Shown: positions 23,073 to 32,520, counted from the first letter of the stretch. The stretch is 40,680 bases of DNA from Candidatus Peribacteria bacterium (GCA_943349825.1 CALQZQ010000008.1:1-40680), one strand, 5' to 3'. Numbers and translations: made by a program. Notes: generated from the sequence alone by a model not told the origin.

Positions 23073-23385
23073 AGACGTTCTGGCCACAATGACGAGCCTG
23101 TCTTGTCAACATGGAACTTGAAACGCCGAGTAGACAGTCGACGTTTGAATAGACAGCGAGCACAAAAATAAAATCTTTCCCTTACTTACGTGTCTTCCTC
23201 TTCTGTTCCTTGAAATCCCGGCCCGCATGCATTAAAGAATGCGGAGAAAAAGTGTTTTAAGACCTGTCCTCGAGTCTTCTTATTTTATATATGGAATCTA
23301 CTGCTTTATTGGTCGAAGCGGTGGGTATTAGTGCTTATTCTGCAGTCGCTTATTCTGACCTTTATTCATTTCTAACTTTAATTCT
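23073..23385 (+). other. long leader region of the S-layer gene
   Basis: 313 bp without a convincing gene. TAGACAG words recur near 23131-23152. A pyrimidine-rich tract (about 23172-23210) runs into TTGAAA (23210-23215), 17 nt, TAAAGA (23233-23238), a weak promoter. CCGCAT...ATGCGG (23223-23244) can pair. The transcript leader could be over 100 nt, as is common for S-layer mRNAs. Confidence 0.45.
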
Positions 23386-26300
23386 ATGGACTTATCTTTC
23401 GTTACTCGAAAGTTACAACGTTCCATGGCTGGTCTGTCCTTGCTCGCAATCCTCGCATCTTTTGCAGGATTCACAGGAACAGCGTTCGCATCCACGTTCT
23501 CAGATGTTTCATCTGATTACTTTGCGGTCGACCAAATTGACTCCCTCTCTAATGATGGAATCATGACTGGTGAAGGCGATGGTTCTCTTTTCAACCCTGA
23601 CGGCGAACTCACTCGTGAGGAAGCTGCCAAGGTACTCGTCGAAGCCTTCGTTGGCTCCGTCGATTCTAGCTACGACGCCGGTTTCTCCGATGTTGTTGCT
23701 GGTCAATGGTACACCGATTACGTCAACACCGCTGCTCTCTACGGTATCTTCTCCGGAATGGGAGATGGTACTTCCTTCGGAGTAGGGGTATCGATCAATC
23801 GTGCTGACTTCGCTAAAGCCGTTATTTCCGCTGCCGGACTTGAATCCGACGGAACCATGGGTAGCGACATGTTCAGCGATGTATCCACATCCGCTTACTA
23901 CGATTCTTTCGTAGGAACCGCTTATGCTTACTCTATCGTTGACGGTACTTCTAGCACCACCTACAGCCCAGGTAACAACGTTACCCGTGGCCAGGCTGCT
24001 AAGATGACCTACAACTCTATGAACCCCGTCTACCGTGGTGAAGCCACTGTAGAGGAAGAAGAAACGGGTAGCGCAGATGCTACGGTAACAGTAGCATTGT
24101 CCGATGACACTGCTGTCGGTGATACGCTGCCTAACGGAGCTACTTCTGTACAACTGGCCTCTTTCGACCTCACGGCTGAAGGAGAAGACAGTGTGCTAGA
24201 TGGCCTCACGGTTCACCAGCATGGAATTTCTAGCGCTAGCACCATGACAGTTTACCTCTACAACGGGGCCGACCGTCTCACTACAGGTACTACATCAAAT
24301 TCCACTACTCACGAATCCGACTTCCGCAACCTCAATCTGGAACTTCCAGAAGGTGAAACTGTAACCGTCACGGTTCGTGCCGACATGGGTACGTTCGCCA
24401 CTACGGGAGAAATTGGTTTCGAAATCGCTTCCGCCGACAAGGTGGATGTCGGTGAGTCATCTGTAGAAGGGGATTTCCCCGCTACGGGAGCTACATTCGA
24501 CGTCTCCACCACGGCAGCTGGTACCATCACCGTTGAAAAGAACGGTAATGTGGACAACGCCGATGTGGGAGAAGACGATGCTTACGTTGGTCAATTCAAA
24601 CTCACAGCTGGTTCAGTCGAAGGTGGATACGTCCAAGAATTGGGCATCTACGTCGCTGGTACTATCAGCACTTCTGATGTTGAAAATTTCCGTCTCTACC
24701 TTTCCGGAGATGACGCTGAACCTATCGCTCAAGTAGACATGGTGGACGACCTCGATGTTGTTCGCTTCGTTGTGGGTGAAGGAGAAGGAGTTATGGAGGA
24801 CTTGAGCGATGGATATCAACTTGCAAAAGGAGATTCCAAGAGCTTCTACGTTCTGGCTGACTTCAACACCGGACGCACAGGTGACACGGTTCAAATGTAT
24901 GTGGACCAAAACACCGACGTCAGTGTAGTAGGTGACCTCTACGGCTACGGAATGACCGTGGTTCGTACCACTTACGATGGAGATACTTGTACCACTAACG
25001 TTGGTGATTGTACTTTCCAAACTCTGCAAGGTGGAGACGTCACGGTGTCCTCCAATGGACCCGCTGCTACCGACATTGCCATCAATGGTAAAGACGTAGC
25101 GCTCCTCAACTTTGTAGTGACTTCCATTACAGATGTGACTTTCGACAACTTCCCAGTTGCCCTCACGGGTTCGGAGGCTGCGACAGACACTACGGAAGGT
25201 CTTTTGAACGGTACAGTTGCTAACTTCACCGATATCAAGATCGTTGACACGGACAGTGGATCTCAGGTCTACTCTTCCGTTGACTCAACTTCCTTGATCA
25301 CGACTAAAGTAGCCAGTGGTGGAACTCTCATCACCGAAGCTGCAGGCGATGCCGCTATCGCTTACTACGTTTGGACCGATGACTGGTTTGTAGACGCAGG
25401 TTCTGAATACAACCTCGCGCTCAAGACGGACATTGCTAACACGTCTACTCTTGATCCGATGACATTGATTGGTTCTCTGCCTTTCGATGGAACCTTCCCT
25501 GCTTTGAAGGATTCCAACAACAAGGCGCTCACCAACTCGAGCGTTCTCGTTCCGAACTCCTCCATCACGGGTAAGACCATGACGGTGCGTGCTCCTTCTT
25601 TGACTCTGTCTTTGGCTTCCACTCCTGCTGGATCCAATACCTACGTGAAAGGACAAACCGATGTTGATTTCACCGGTATCGTCTTTGCATGTGGACAGGC
25701 CACCGACTGTAGGATCACCAGCTTGACCCTTCAAGGTTCGGTTGATGACAACGGTGGGGCTGACAGCTTCAAGAGCGACAACACGACACAAGGTGCTACT
25801 AGATTAAGCTCCTACGTAGGAAGTGTGGCCCTGGTTGACAGTGATGGTGAAACTATCGCTGCCGCTAAGTCCGTCTCATCCTCCACGTCTGTAGTTCAGT
25901 ACACCAACATGGACTGGACGATTGATGCAGGTGACACGGTGATTGCTTACGTCAATGGAAACATCTCCACCGACGCCTTCGCTGGTGGAAATGCAGAAAA
26001 CATCGCTTTCGGTCTCTATACTCCTGCTACCAATGTAACGGTAGAAAACGGTGATGGTAACAGCTTCTCTGCTACCGGAACCGTGAATGGAACCTTCAGT
26101 GGTGTGACTATGACCACACCTAGCACTTACGCTACGACAGTTGCAGGAGGAACTCTCACTGTAGCTACTTCCAGCGCCACTGCTCGTGAAAACATTGCAG
26201 TCGCCGGAACGGATGACGTAGAAGTGTCTAAGTTTGAACTTTCTGCTACTCGCGAAGACTTCGTAGTGAGCAAGCTCTCACTCAATAACCGTCAAAGCGC

Positions 26301-28080
26301 GGCTTCAACCGTTGCTCTCGGTGATTACGATGACAACGTGGTTAGCCTCTCGATCTCCTACACGAATTCAGCGGGAGCCACAGAAACGAAGGACGCCTTC
26401 CTCGTCTCTGGTACCGCTAGTTTCACGGGTCTCGACCTTTACGTGCCAAAGAATGGCACGGCAAACGTTACGGCTTACGCTACTCTCACTGACATAGTCA
26501 CTGCAGATGGCGCAAGCTCTCCTGCCGATGCAGGAACCTTCGTAGACTTGGCTATGGCCTTCGACAACTTCGAAGCCCTGGCTTCGTCCAGCGGAAGTAC
26601 TTACAAGGCTTCAAACCTTGATGCTACCACTGCTAACCTCAGTATCGGTACCATTGCATGGACCGATGGAACCAACCTCGACGTCAACTCAGCAGCCAAC
26701 GTTACGGTACCCGCTGCAGGTAGCGTCTTGAGCCTCACAGTCAATGATAATGCCGACGGTAATGCACCCAACCTCCCTGTTGGAACTTTGCTCTGTCAAA
26801 GTGGCGCTGCCTCTTGTGACTTCGCCACGCAATCCGCGATGGTGGTTACAGCATGGACAGAACAGACCGCTGGATTCACGGATGCAGGCAACATCGGAGA
26901 CACCGTTGCTACATTGGTAATCAACGATGCCGATACAGAGTTCGCGGATGGAGACAACCTTGTCTACTCCTTGCCTGGTACGGGTTACTTCTCGGGAACC
27001 AACCAAATGGTGCTTTACGAAAGTAAACCCACGGTAGTTGTAAGTGCTTCTTCACCTTCCGGAACAGGTTACAACACCGCCGTAAGTGATGACGCCTTCA
27101 TCTTCTCTGTCACTGCTAATGCAAACGAGAAGTTGCAAGTTCGCACAATGCAAGCTCTGGTGGACGACACAGATCCTATTGAAGGAACTGGTAACACTCC
27201 TGAAGAGGCTGACATCACGACAGTGATCACCGCTACTACCAGCAACAACTTTGTGGATGGTACGGCTGGTCTCCTTTGGAGAGATGCCAATGGTGCCGCT
27301 CCTACGGCCAACGACTGTTTCTTGTTCGATAACGGTGCAGGTTTGGCTACCGGCGTAATGGATGATTACGCTTACGTGAGCTTCTGGATCAAGTCCGATC
27401 AAACCGACATTCGTCTCGCTGACTTCGCGTTCATCACGGACACGAACAACGCTTGTGCTGCCGGTACAACCACATACAACCTTGGCTCACTTGCAGGTGT
27501 ATTGGTGGACGGAGCTACTGTTACCGCTACAACGGTAATCAACGCAACGGCTCAACAGTGGCACTTGGTCACCGTGCCGATCGCTCCTACTTCTGCAGCG
27601 ATCTTCGGAGGAATCGCTGTCGCAGATGCCACCCGCTTCGGAGCAAACGAAAACGTTTACTTCGATGCAGTGACTCTTCACAACGAAATGTTGGTGACGG
27701 ACATCACTTCCGATGTCGATTTCAACATGGATGATGCAGCTGCTCAAACGATTTCTCTCACGGAAAGTGGAACAACGGTAGCCACGGGTGCCATTGGATT
27801 CACGAGCGTCAGTACGGCTCACGCCTACTTTGTGCCCAGTTCTGTGAACATCGAAATCGCAGCAGGCGCTACCAAGAGCTACAAGTTTAACTTGAACACC
27901 CAAAACCTATTGGATGAAGACAGTGGAGTGGACGATCCGCTCACGTTCTCCATCGACATGGGAACTTCTAGTGGTGGTACAGTTACAGCTGGAGACTTCT
28001 GGTGGTACGAAACCAATTCTACAGTTCGCTGGTTGGGAGATGTTACTTCCACCACGCTCTCTGGTTCACACAGCTACTAA
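23386..28080 (+). CDS. giant S-layer protein with N-terminal SLH domains
   Basis: A 1564-residue exported protein. A signal peptide ends near residue 36 (TGTAFA|STF). Three SLH repeats follow (about 38-86, 100-150, 162-212), with hallmarks FSDV, LTREEAAKVLV, INRADFAKAV and VTRGQAAKMTY; these anchor proteins to cell-wall polymer. The rest is a long run of Thr/Ser/Asp-rich beta domains. A jelly-roll-like part near 1285-1450 (YVSFWIKSDQTDIRLADFAF and a later WHLVTVPI) resembles lectin/carbohydrate-binding folds. Cysteines are few and mostly in close pairs (about 534/541, 768/774, 1136/1143). Very low basic content, strong terminator and pyrimidine-biased codons suggest high expression. Probably the main surface-lattice protein. 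Confidence 0.9.
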   Translation: MDLSFVTRKLQRSMAGLSLLAILASFAGFTGTAFASTFSDVSSDYFAVDQIDSLSNDGIMTGEGDGSLFNPDGELTREEAAKVLVEAFVGSVDSSYDAGFSDVVAGQWYTDYVNTAALYGIFSGMGDGTSFGVGVSINRADFAKAVISAAGLESDGTMGSDMFSDVSTSAYYDSFVGTAYAYSIVDGTSSTTYSPGNNVTRGQAAKMTYNSMNPVYRGEATVEEEETGSADATVTVALSDDTAVGDTLPNGATSVQLASFDLTAEGEDSVLDGLTVHQHGISSASTMTVYLYNGADRLTTGTTSNSTTHESDFRNLNLELPEGETVTVTVRADMGTFATTGEIGFEIASADKVDVGESSVEGDFPATGATFDVSTTAAGTITVEKNGNVDNADVGEDDAYVGQFKLTAGSVEGGYVQELGIYVAGTISTSDVENFRLYLSGDDAEPIAQVDMVDDLDVVRFVVGEGEGVMEDLSDGYQLAKGDSKSFYVLADFNTGRTGDTVQMYVDQNTDVSVVGDLYGYGMTVVRTTYDGDTCTTNVGDCTFQTLQGGDVTVSSNGPAATDIAINGKDVALLNFVVTSITDVTFDNFPVALTGSEAATDTTEGLLNGTVANFTDIKIVDTDSGSQVYSSVDSTSLITTKVASGGTLITEAAGDAAIAYYVWTDDWFVDAGSEYNLALKTDIANTSTLDPMTLIGSLPFDGTFPALKDSNNKALTNSSVLVPNSSITGKTMTVRAPSLTLSLASTPAGSNTYVKGQTDVDFTGIVFACGQATDCRITSLTLQGSVDDNGGADSFKSDNTTQGATRLSSYVGSVALVDSDGETIAAAKSVSSSTSVVQYTNMDWTIDAGDTVIAYVNGNISTDAFAGGNAENIAFGLYTPATNVTVENGDGNSFSATGTVNGTFSGVTMTTPSTYATTVAGGTLTVATSSATARENIAVAGTDDVEVSKFELSATREDFVVSKLSLNNRQSAASTVALGDYDDNVVSLSISYTNSAGATETKDAFLVSGTASFTGLDLYVPKNGTANVTAYATLTDIVTADGASSPADAGTFVDLAMAFDNFEALASSSGSTYKASNLDATTANLSIGTIAWTDGTNLDVNSAANVTVPAAGSVLSLTVNDNADGNAPNLPVGTLLCQSGAASCDFATQSAMVVTAWTEQTAGFTDAGNIGDTVATLVINDADTEFADGDNLVYSLPGTGYFSGTNQMVLYESKPTVVVSASSPSGTGYNTAVSDDAFIFSVTANANEKLQVRTMQALVDDTDPIEGTGNTPEEADITTVITATTSNNFVDGTAGLLWRDANGAAPTANDCFLFDNGAGLATGVMDDYAYVSFWIKSDQTDIRLADFAFITDTNNACAAGTTTYNLGSLAGVLVDGATVTATTVINATAQQWHLVTVPIAPTSAAIFGGIAVADATRFGANENVYFDAVTLHNEMLVTDITSDVDFNMDDAAAQTISLTESGTTVATGAIGFTSVSTAHAYFVPSSVNIEIAAGATKSYKFNLNTQNLLDEDSGVDDPLTFSIDMGTSSGGTVTAGDFWWYETNSTVRWLGDVTSTTLSGSHSY

Positions 28081-28115
28081 TTTAGTAACTGTTGATCCAA
28101 ATCAAGCAATTGGTT

Positions 28116-28149
28116 AAAAAGACCCCCTCGAAAGAGGGGGTCTTTTTTT
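28116..28149 (+). terminator. strong terminator after the S-layer gene
   Basis: A perfect 9-bp stem GACCCCCTC / GAGGGGGTC with a GAAA tetraloop. An A run precedes it and seven T follow, lengthening the stem. Confidence 0.95.
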
Positions 28150-28162
28150 ATCCCTTTTTTTT

Positions 28163-28171
28163 TGTTACAAT
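28163..28171 (+). promoter_or_regulatory. extended -10 promoter of the TPR lipoprotein
   Basis: TGTTACAAT is TACAAT (28166-28171) with TG one base before it. It lies just past the terminator T tract and 21 bp before the ATG. The -35 window is all T. Confidence 0.55.
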
Positions 28172-28192
28172 CACTGCACTTTACAAAACACC

Positions 28193-28747
28193 ATGAAGAA
28201 AATTTTACCGACTCTAGCGCTTCTTTTATTCCTCACCGCCTGTACCGACAAATGGACAGTCGAGCATCCGGACATGCCTGAAAATCTCAGGACTCAACTT
28301 GAACAAAATATAACCGTGAGTGAGGCCACACTCGCAACGGACCCTAGCAATGTAAAGGCACTTTTTAGCATAGGCTTTGCCTACGATCAACTGGGGGATT
28401 ATCGAAAAGCCATAGAATACTACGAAAAAGTGTTGGAACAGAGTGAAAATGACAACGTCACTTTAAACAATTTGGCCAGCGTCTATGAAAGTGTGGGGGA
28501 GTACGACCAGGCGGCAGAGTACATCAAAAAACTCTATGTTTTAGATCCAACCAGCCCCGAAGTCATCAAAGATACGGTGCGCATCCTTTTGGAAGCAGGC
28601 GATCCCACGCACGCTACTGAAGCGGTGACCAATTTCGTCAATAAGAACAAAGAATCAGGAACAACAGATGCAGCGACCGCTCAAATGATCAGTGATCTGT
28701 TCGTTGAAATCGACAAATATAAAACGGCCCACCCTGAACAACAGTAG
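28193..28747 (+). CDS. TPR-repeat lipoprotein
   Basis: A 184-residue exported lipoprotein with signal peptide and lipobox LTAC (Cys17). Tetratricopeptide repeats span about 50-125: ALFSIGFAYDQLGDYRKAIEYYEKVLE and LNNLASVYESVGEYDQAAEYIKKLY. TPRs make protein contacts. It sits between two SLH-protein genes with terminators on both sides and its own promoter, so it could be an accessory of surface-layer assembly; that is inference from position. Confidence 0.85.
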   Translation: MKKILPTLALLLFLTACTDKWTVEHPDMPENLRTQLEQNITVSEATLATDPSNVKALFSIGFAYDQLGDYRKAIEYYEKVLEQSENDNVTLNNLASVYESVGEYDQAAEYIKKLYVLDPTSPEVIKDTVRILLEAGDPTHATEAVTNFVNKNKESGTTDAATAQMISDLFVEIDKYKTAHPEQQ

Positions 28748-28775
28748 AAAGAAATAAATCTCCAAGAAGTCAAAT

Positions 28776-28812
28776 AAAAACGCCCCTGAAATTTGCAGTC
28801 GGGGGTGTTTTT
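28776..28812 (+). terminator. terminator after the TPR lipoprotein gene
   Basis: A 10-bp stem ACGCCCCTGA / TCGGGGGTGT (two G-T pairs), extended by A-T pairs, with a 9-nt loop and a T tract at 28808-28812. Confidence 0.85.
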
Positions 28813-28821
28813 AGGCATAAT
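28793..28821 (+). promoter_or_regulatory. promoter nested in the terminator
   Basis: TTGCAG (28793-28798) lies in the terminator loop and 3' arm; 17 nt on, CATAAT (28816-28821) follows the T tract. Transcription would start about 28 bp before the ATG at 28856. Confidence 0.55.
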
Positions 28822-28855
28822 CCTAAGCAGCCATTTACTATTTAAGTCCTCCACC

Positions 28856-31222
28856 ATGTCGACATCCACCAGACTATCTGGGGTTCGCACCCTTCTTACC
28901 GCATTTCTTGCGTTGAGCGCTTTCTTTATTTTAGGCACCGCCTCAGTTTCCGCCGCTGCACCAACGGGAACAATGTCGATGCCCAGCCAAAGTATATCTA
29001 CTAGCATAGATACAGCGGGTCCCGCAAACAACACCATCACGGTCACATCTGCCGGCGGAGAAATCACAACCGGAAACGACATTCGCATTCAGATTCCCAC
29101 CGCTGTCAACGCACACTGGGACCCTACTAACCTTAGCGTGAGCTGTACTTGGTCAGCTGCCTCTACATGTGCTGCAAACGTAACACTCTCAGGAGCCAAC
29201 AAGATAATGACTCTTGATGTCACAGGTGCTGGTGTGGGTGCCACGGAAAACGTTCAAATCAGCGGCCTTGCTTTTGTAGGAGATGCCGCATCCGCGGCGG
29301 GATTTTTGCAATGGTCTGTTGACGCTGGAGCCGCCTTCAATAGCGTCGCCTCAACGGCATCCCTGACGGTCAACGCTAGCGATGCAGCTGCCTTCATAGA
29401 TTTGGGGGCCGTGAGCAACGGTACCGGTACTGCAGTACTTGCAGGAGCTACCCAAACTACTACTGTAACACTGAACCTTTCCGTGCCCATGGCCGTTGGC
29501 GATACGGTAACCTTTACAGCACCGGCTCACATGGATGTAGCTGGAATAAGTGGAGGGCAAGCTGCTGGGGGGACATTAAAAGCAGCCAGTACGCTTACTT
29601 GTACTTCAGTGGGGCAGGTAATCACCTGTGTCCTCAGCGTAGGGGCTTCCGCGGCAGCCGCTAACGGTTTAACAATTACACTCACGGGTCTCACAGGAGG
29701 GTATGTAGGGGTCACCGACGTGACTGATCTTGCCATCAATGACACCTCTCTATCCGGAGCGGACATCAACAGCGATACAACGGTAGCCATGACCGATGTT
29801 GTAGTAGGAGCTCTGACCTCTGTCAGCTACTCACCTTCCACCGCAGCTAATACTGCTTTGGCCAACTACACCATTGCTTTCACAACAGTAGGAACAACCA
29901 TGGCGACGAATGCAAAAGCGGTCATTGTATTCCCCGCGGGTTACGACCTCACAGGTATGACCACAACGATCAGTAGCTCTGATTTATCAGGTTTGTCTGG
30001 AACCTGGACACCGGTAGTATCAGGACAAACGGTAACCATCACTCAGTCGGGAGGCGGTACTATTGCTCCTGGTGCCAAAAGCATATTGCTGTACAACGTC
30101 CGCAACCCGGAAGCAACCGGTGCAACCGCAGCTTTTAGCCTCACCACACAAACTTCTGCAGCTGTAAACATCCAAAGGGACACTGCGACCACTGCTTCCA
30201 TCGTAGGAGGAACGGCAACCCAGAAAGTTTTCGGCGATGTAACGGGTATTTCAGTAACGGACGGAGCAAGTGGAGGAGTGACCATTACCTGGACAGATCC
30301 TTCAGGGGATGACTCAAGCAGTGTTCAAATCCTTCGTGGGGTAGCTCCGACCCCAGTCAGCGGAACGGTCTACGCAACGGTAGCCATTGGCACTGAAACT
30401 TACACCGACACCAATCTTGAAGCAGGCGATGTAGTTACCTACCAACTAAGAACAACTGGTGGAGGCGATAACGGAGACTTGAGCGATGAAGTGACCTACA
30501 CGGTAGGTTCCGGCACAACTGACGACACAACTGACGACACAACCGACGACACAACTGACGACACAACTGACGACACAACTGACGACACAACCGACGACAC
30601 AACCGACGACACAACTGACGACACCACGGATGATACGGATACAGACACGACCGCTTCCGAAATGTTCTCCGACGAAATCCCCACTTGGGTGGAAGCGGCT
30701 GTCACTGTTCTGGTCAACGCCGGAGTAGTGGAAGGCTACTCAGACGGAACCTTCGGAGCGGACTACAGCCTGAACCGTGCAGAAGCCGGAGCCATGCTCT
30801 GGCGCGTGCTCATGATGGGTGATCCCGACGGCGCAGAGAGCGCTCCCTTCACGGATGTTGCTTTGAACGAATGGTACACGGATTACGTTTCCGGACTGAA
30901 GGGTCTCGGCATCGTAGCCGGCAACCCGGATGACACCTTCCAGCCTGCTGAAAACATCAACCGTGCCGAATTCCTTGAACTCGCTATGAACACCTACGTT
31001 TACCTCAACACTACCGCTGATGTTAGCGCGGTCAGCATGACTGACGACTTCGCAGACTTAGACACTTCAGCTTGGTACGCTCAAACCGTGAGCGCTGCTG
31101 CTGAATGGGGCTTCGTAGAAGGAAGCGCTTGTGATGGAGGTATGTGCTTCAATGCTGCAGACGACATCTCTCGTGCTGAAGCCAGCCAGATCCTTTACAA
31201 CATGTTTGGAGCAAGCCTCTAG
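28856..31222 (+). CDS. surface protein with C-terminal SLH domains
   Basis: A 788-residue exported protein. A signal peptide ends at VSA|AAP (about residue 34). The body is beta-rich and Thr/Ala-rich. A fibronectin-III-like domain (about 464-550, VTITWTDPSGDDSSSVQILRG) is followed by a (TTDD)10 linker (554-593) and three SLH repeats (about 603-788, with LNRAEAGAMLWR, INRAEFLELAMN and ISRAEASQILYN). The start at 28856 begins the signal peptide; an upstream in-frame start lies in the terminator. Cysteines come in close pairs. It is probably a wall-anchored, surface-exposed partner of the large S-layer protein. Confidence 0.88.
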   Translation: MSTSTRLSGVRTLLTAFLALSAFFILGTASVSAAAPTGTMSMPSQSISTSIDTAGPANNTITVTSAGGEITTGNDIRIQIPTAVNAHWDPTNLSVSCTWSAASTCAANVTLSGANKIMTLDVTGAGVGATENVQISGLAFVGDAASAAGFLQWSVDAGAAFNSVASTASLTVNASDAAAFIDLGAVSNGTGTAVLAGATQTTTVTLNLSVPMAVGDTVTFTAPAHMDVAGISGGQAAGGTLKAASTLTCTSVGQVITCVLSVGASAAAANGLTITLTGLTGGYVGVTDVTDLAINDTSLSGADINSDTTVAMTDVVVGALTSVSYSPSTAANTALANYTIAFTTVGTTMATNAKAVIVFPAGYDLTGMTTTISSSDLSGLSGTWTPVVSGQTVTITQSGGGTIAPGAKSILLYNVRNPEATGATAAFSLTTQTSAAVNIQRDTATTASIVGGTATQKVFGDVTGISVTDGASGGVTITWTDPSGDDSSSVQILRGVAPTPVSGTVYATVAIGTETYTDTNLEAGDVVTYQLRTTGGGDNGDLSDEVTYTVGSGTTDDTTDDTTDDTTDDTTDDTTDDTTDDTTDDTTDDTTDDTDTDTTASEMFSDEIPTWVEAAVTVLVNAGVVEGYSDGTFGADYSLNRAEAGAMLWRVLMMGDPDGAESAPFTDVALNEWYTDYVSGLKGLGIVAGNPDDTFQPAENINRAEFLELAMNTYVYLNTTADVSAVSMTDDFADLDTSAWYAQTVSAAAEWGFVEGSACDGGMCFNAADDISRAEASQILYNMFGASL
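30515..30634 (+). repeat. ten 12-bp tandem repeats encoding (TTDD)10
   Basis: The unit ACAACTGACGAC, with ACAACC variants, repeats nine times nearly exactly, plus one diverged unit (ACCACGGATGAT). The array keeps frame and makes an acidic flexible spacer before the SLH domains. Length could vary between strains by slippage. Confidence 0.95.
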
Positions 31223-31240
31223 TATTAGACACAACAAACG

Positions 31241-31274
31241 AAAAGAGGTGAGCCCACGGGTTCACCTCTTTTTT
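31241..31274. terminator. bidirectional terminator between SLH-protein gene and ahcY
   Basis: An 11-bp stem GAGGTGAGCCC / GGGTTCACCTC (one G-T pair), loop ACG, flanked by AAAA and TTTTTT, so it can work for both convergent units. Confidence 0.92.
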
Positions 31275-31291
31275 GTATCCAATGAAAAGCC

Positions 31292-32518
31292 TCAAGTCCC
31301 CGACTCCCACGACCCCAAATACTTCTTCTGTTTCGCGGTGAGAGTATCGATCTCAAAACCCGTGGCCTCCAATTGCAACTCCGCAATCTGCCTGTCCATT
31401 TCGTCGGGCAAACTGTAGACCTTCTTTGTGAGGGTCTTTTGGTTTTTCACCAAATACTCGCAGGCCAGAGCCTGCCCACAAAAACTCAGGGACATGACTT
31501 CGCTGGGGTGCCCTTCGGCCGCAGCCAGGTTCACCAGGCGGCCTTCGGCCAGCACATAAATGCGGCGCCCGGACGGCAGCAAAAATTCTTCCATAAAGGG
31601 CCGTATGGCGCGTGTTTTCTTCGCAACGCCTCGAAGCCCCTTCACGTCGATTTCGCAGTCGAAATGCCCGCTATTCGCTAAAATGGCGCCCTCTTTCATC
31701 AGACGCATCACGGGCACCGTGAGCACGTCCACATTTCCGGTCACGGTCACGAACAGATCTCCCAGCGGCGCGGCCTCTTTCATGGGCAGCACACGGAAGC
31801 CGTCCATCACCGCTTGCAGCGCACGGAAGGGATCCACTTCAGTCACAATCACATTGGCTCCGTGTCCCCGCAGACGCAGGGCCACGCCCTTTCCACAGGA
31901 GCCATAACCGGCCACCACGGCGGTCTTCCCGGCAATCATCACATTGGTGGCGCGCAGAATTCCGTCGAGCGTGGACTGGCCGGTGCCGTACAAATTGTCC
32001 ATCAAATGTTTCGTTTGATTGTCGTTCACCGCAATCATGGGGAAGGGGAGCACGCCCTCTTTTTCCATGGCACGCAGCCGCTGCACGCCTGTCGTCGTTT
32101 CTTCACAGCCGCCAATAACCTGCGCGGCTTTTTTGCGTTCCCGTGTGGCGAGCGCCGTCACCAAATCACAACCGTCGTCGATCACAATATTCGGGCCAAA
32201 GTCCAAAACCTTTTGCAAATACTCGTAATATTCCTTGGTGGATTCGCCCTTATGGCCATAGACAAACACGTCTTTATCGCTAGCCAGCGCCACAGCCACA
32301 TCATCCTGTGTGGAAAGGGGATTACAGGAACACAAAGCCACTTTCGCCCCACCGTCTCGTAAAGTGCGCACCAAAACGGCAGTCTCCTTGGTGATGTGCA
32401 GCGCGAGCCCAATCTTCAGACCTTTGAAAGGTTTTTCCTTGGCAAAACGTGCACGCACAGACATCAACGCGCCCATGCTGCGCTCCGCCAGTTCCATATT
32501 GAGTTGGCCTTGGTCCAT
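31292..32518 (-). CDS. ahcY: adenosylhomocysteinase
   Basis: A 408-residue SAH hydrolase. Family features: LALHITKETAVLVRTL, NPLSTQDDVAVAL, the VIDDGCDLV segment, EETTTGVQRL, NDNQTKHLMDNLYGTGQS and the NAD-binding loop VAGYGSCGKGVALRLRG, ending KYLGSW. It splits S-adenosylhomocysteine into adenosine and homocysteine. The length is the shorter prokaryotic form. It follows metK in the same direction across a 162-bp near-palindrome; the pair forms the SAM cycle. The start codon lies 2 bp from the palindrome and has no visible ribosome binding site. Confidence 0.94.
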   Translation of the reverse strand: MDQGQLNMELAERSMGALMSVRARFAKEKPFKGLKIGLALHITKETAVLVRTLRDGGAKVALCSCNPLSTQDDVAVALASDKDVFVYGHKGESTKEYYEYLQKVLDFGPNIVIDDGCDLVTALATRERKKAAQVIGGCEETTTGVQRLRAMEKEGVLPFPMIAVNDNQTKHLMDNLYGTGQSTLDGILRATNVMIAGKTAVVAGYGSCGKGVALRLRGHGANVIVTEVDPFRALQAVMDGFRVLPMKEAAPLGDLFVTVTGNVDVLTVPVMRLMKEGAILANSGHFDCEIDVKGLRGVAKKTRAIRPFMEEFLLPSGRRIYVLAEGRLVNLAAAEGHPSEVMSLSFCGQALACEYLVKNQKTLTKKVYSLPDEMDRQIAELQLEATGFEIDTLTAKQKKYLGSWESGT

Positions 32519-32520
32519 AG

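Noticed and set aside
23291-23566. A 91-aa frame overlapping the S-layer start
   Set aside because: It runs through the signal-peptide region in another frame and has no coding features; a leader peptide cannot be supported.
30515-30634. CRISPR-like array
   Set aside because: Units are contiguous 12-mers in a coding frame with no spacers.
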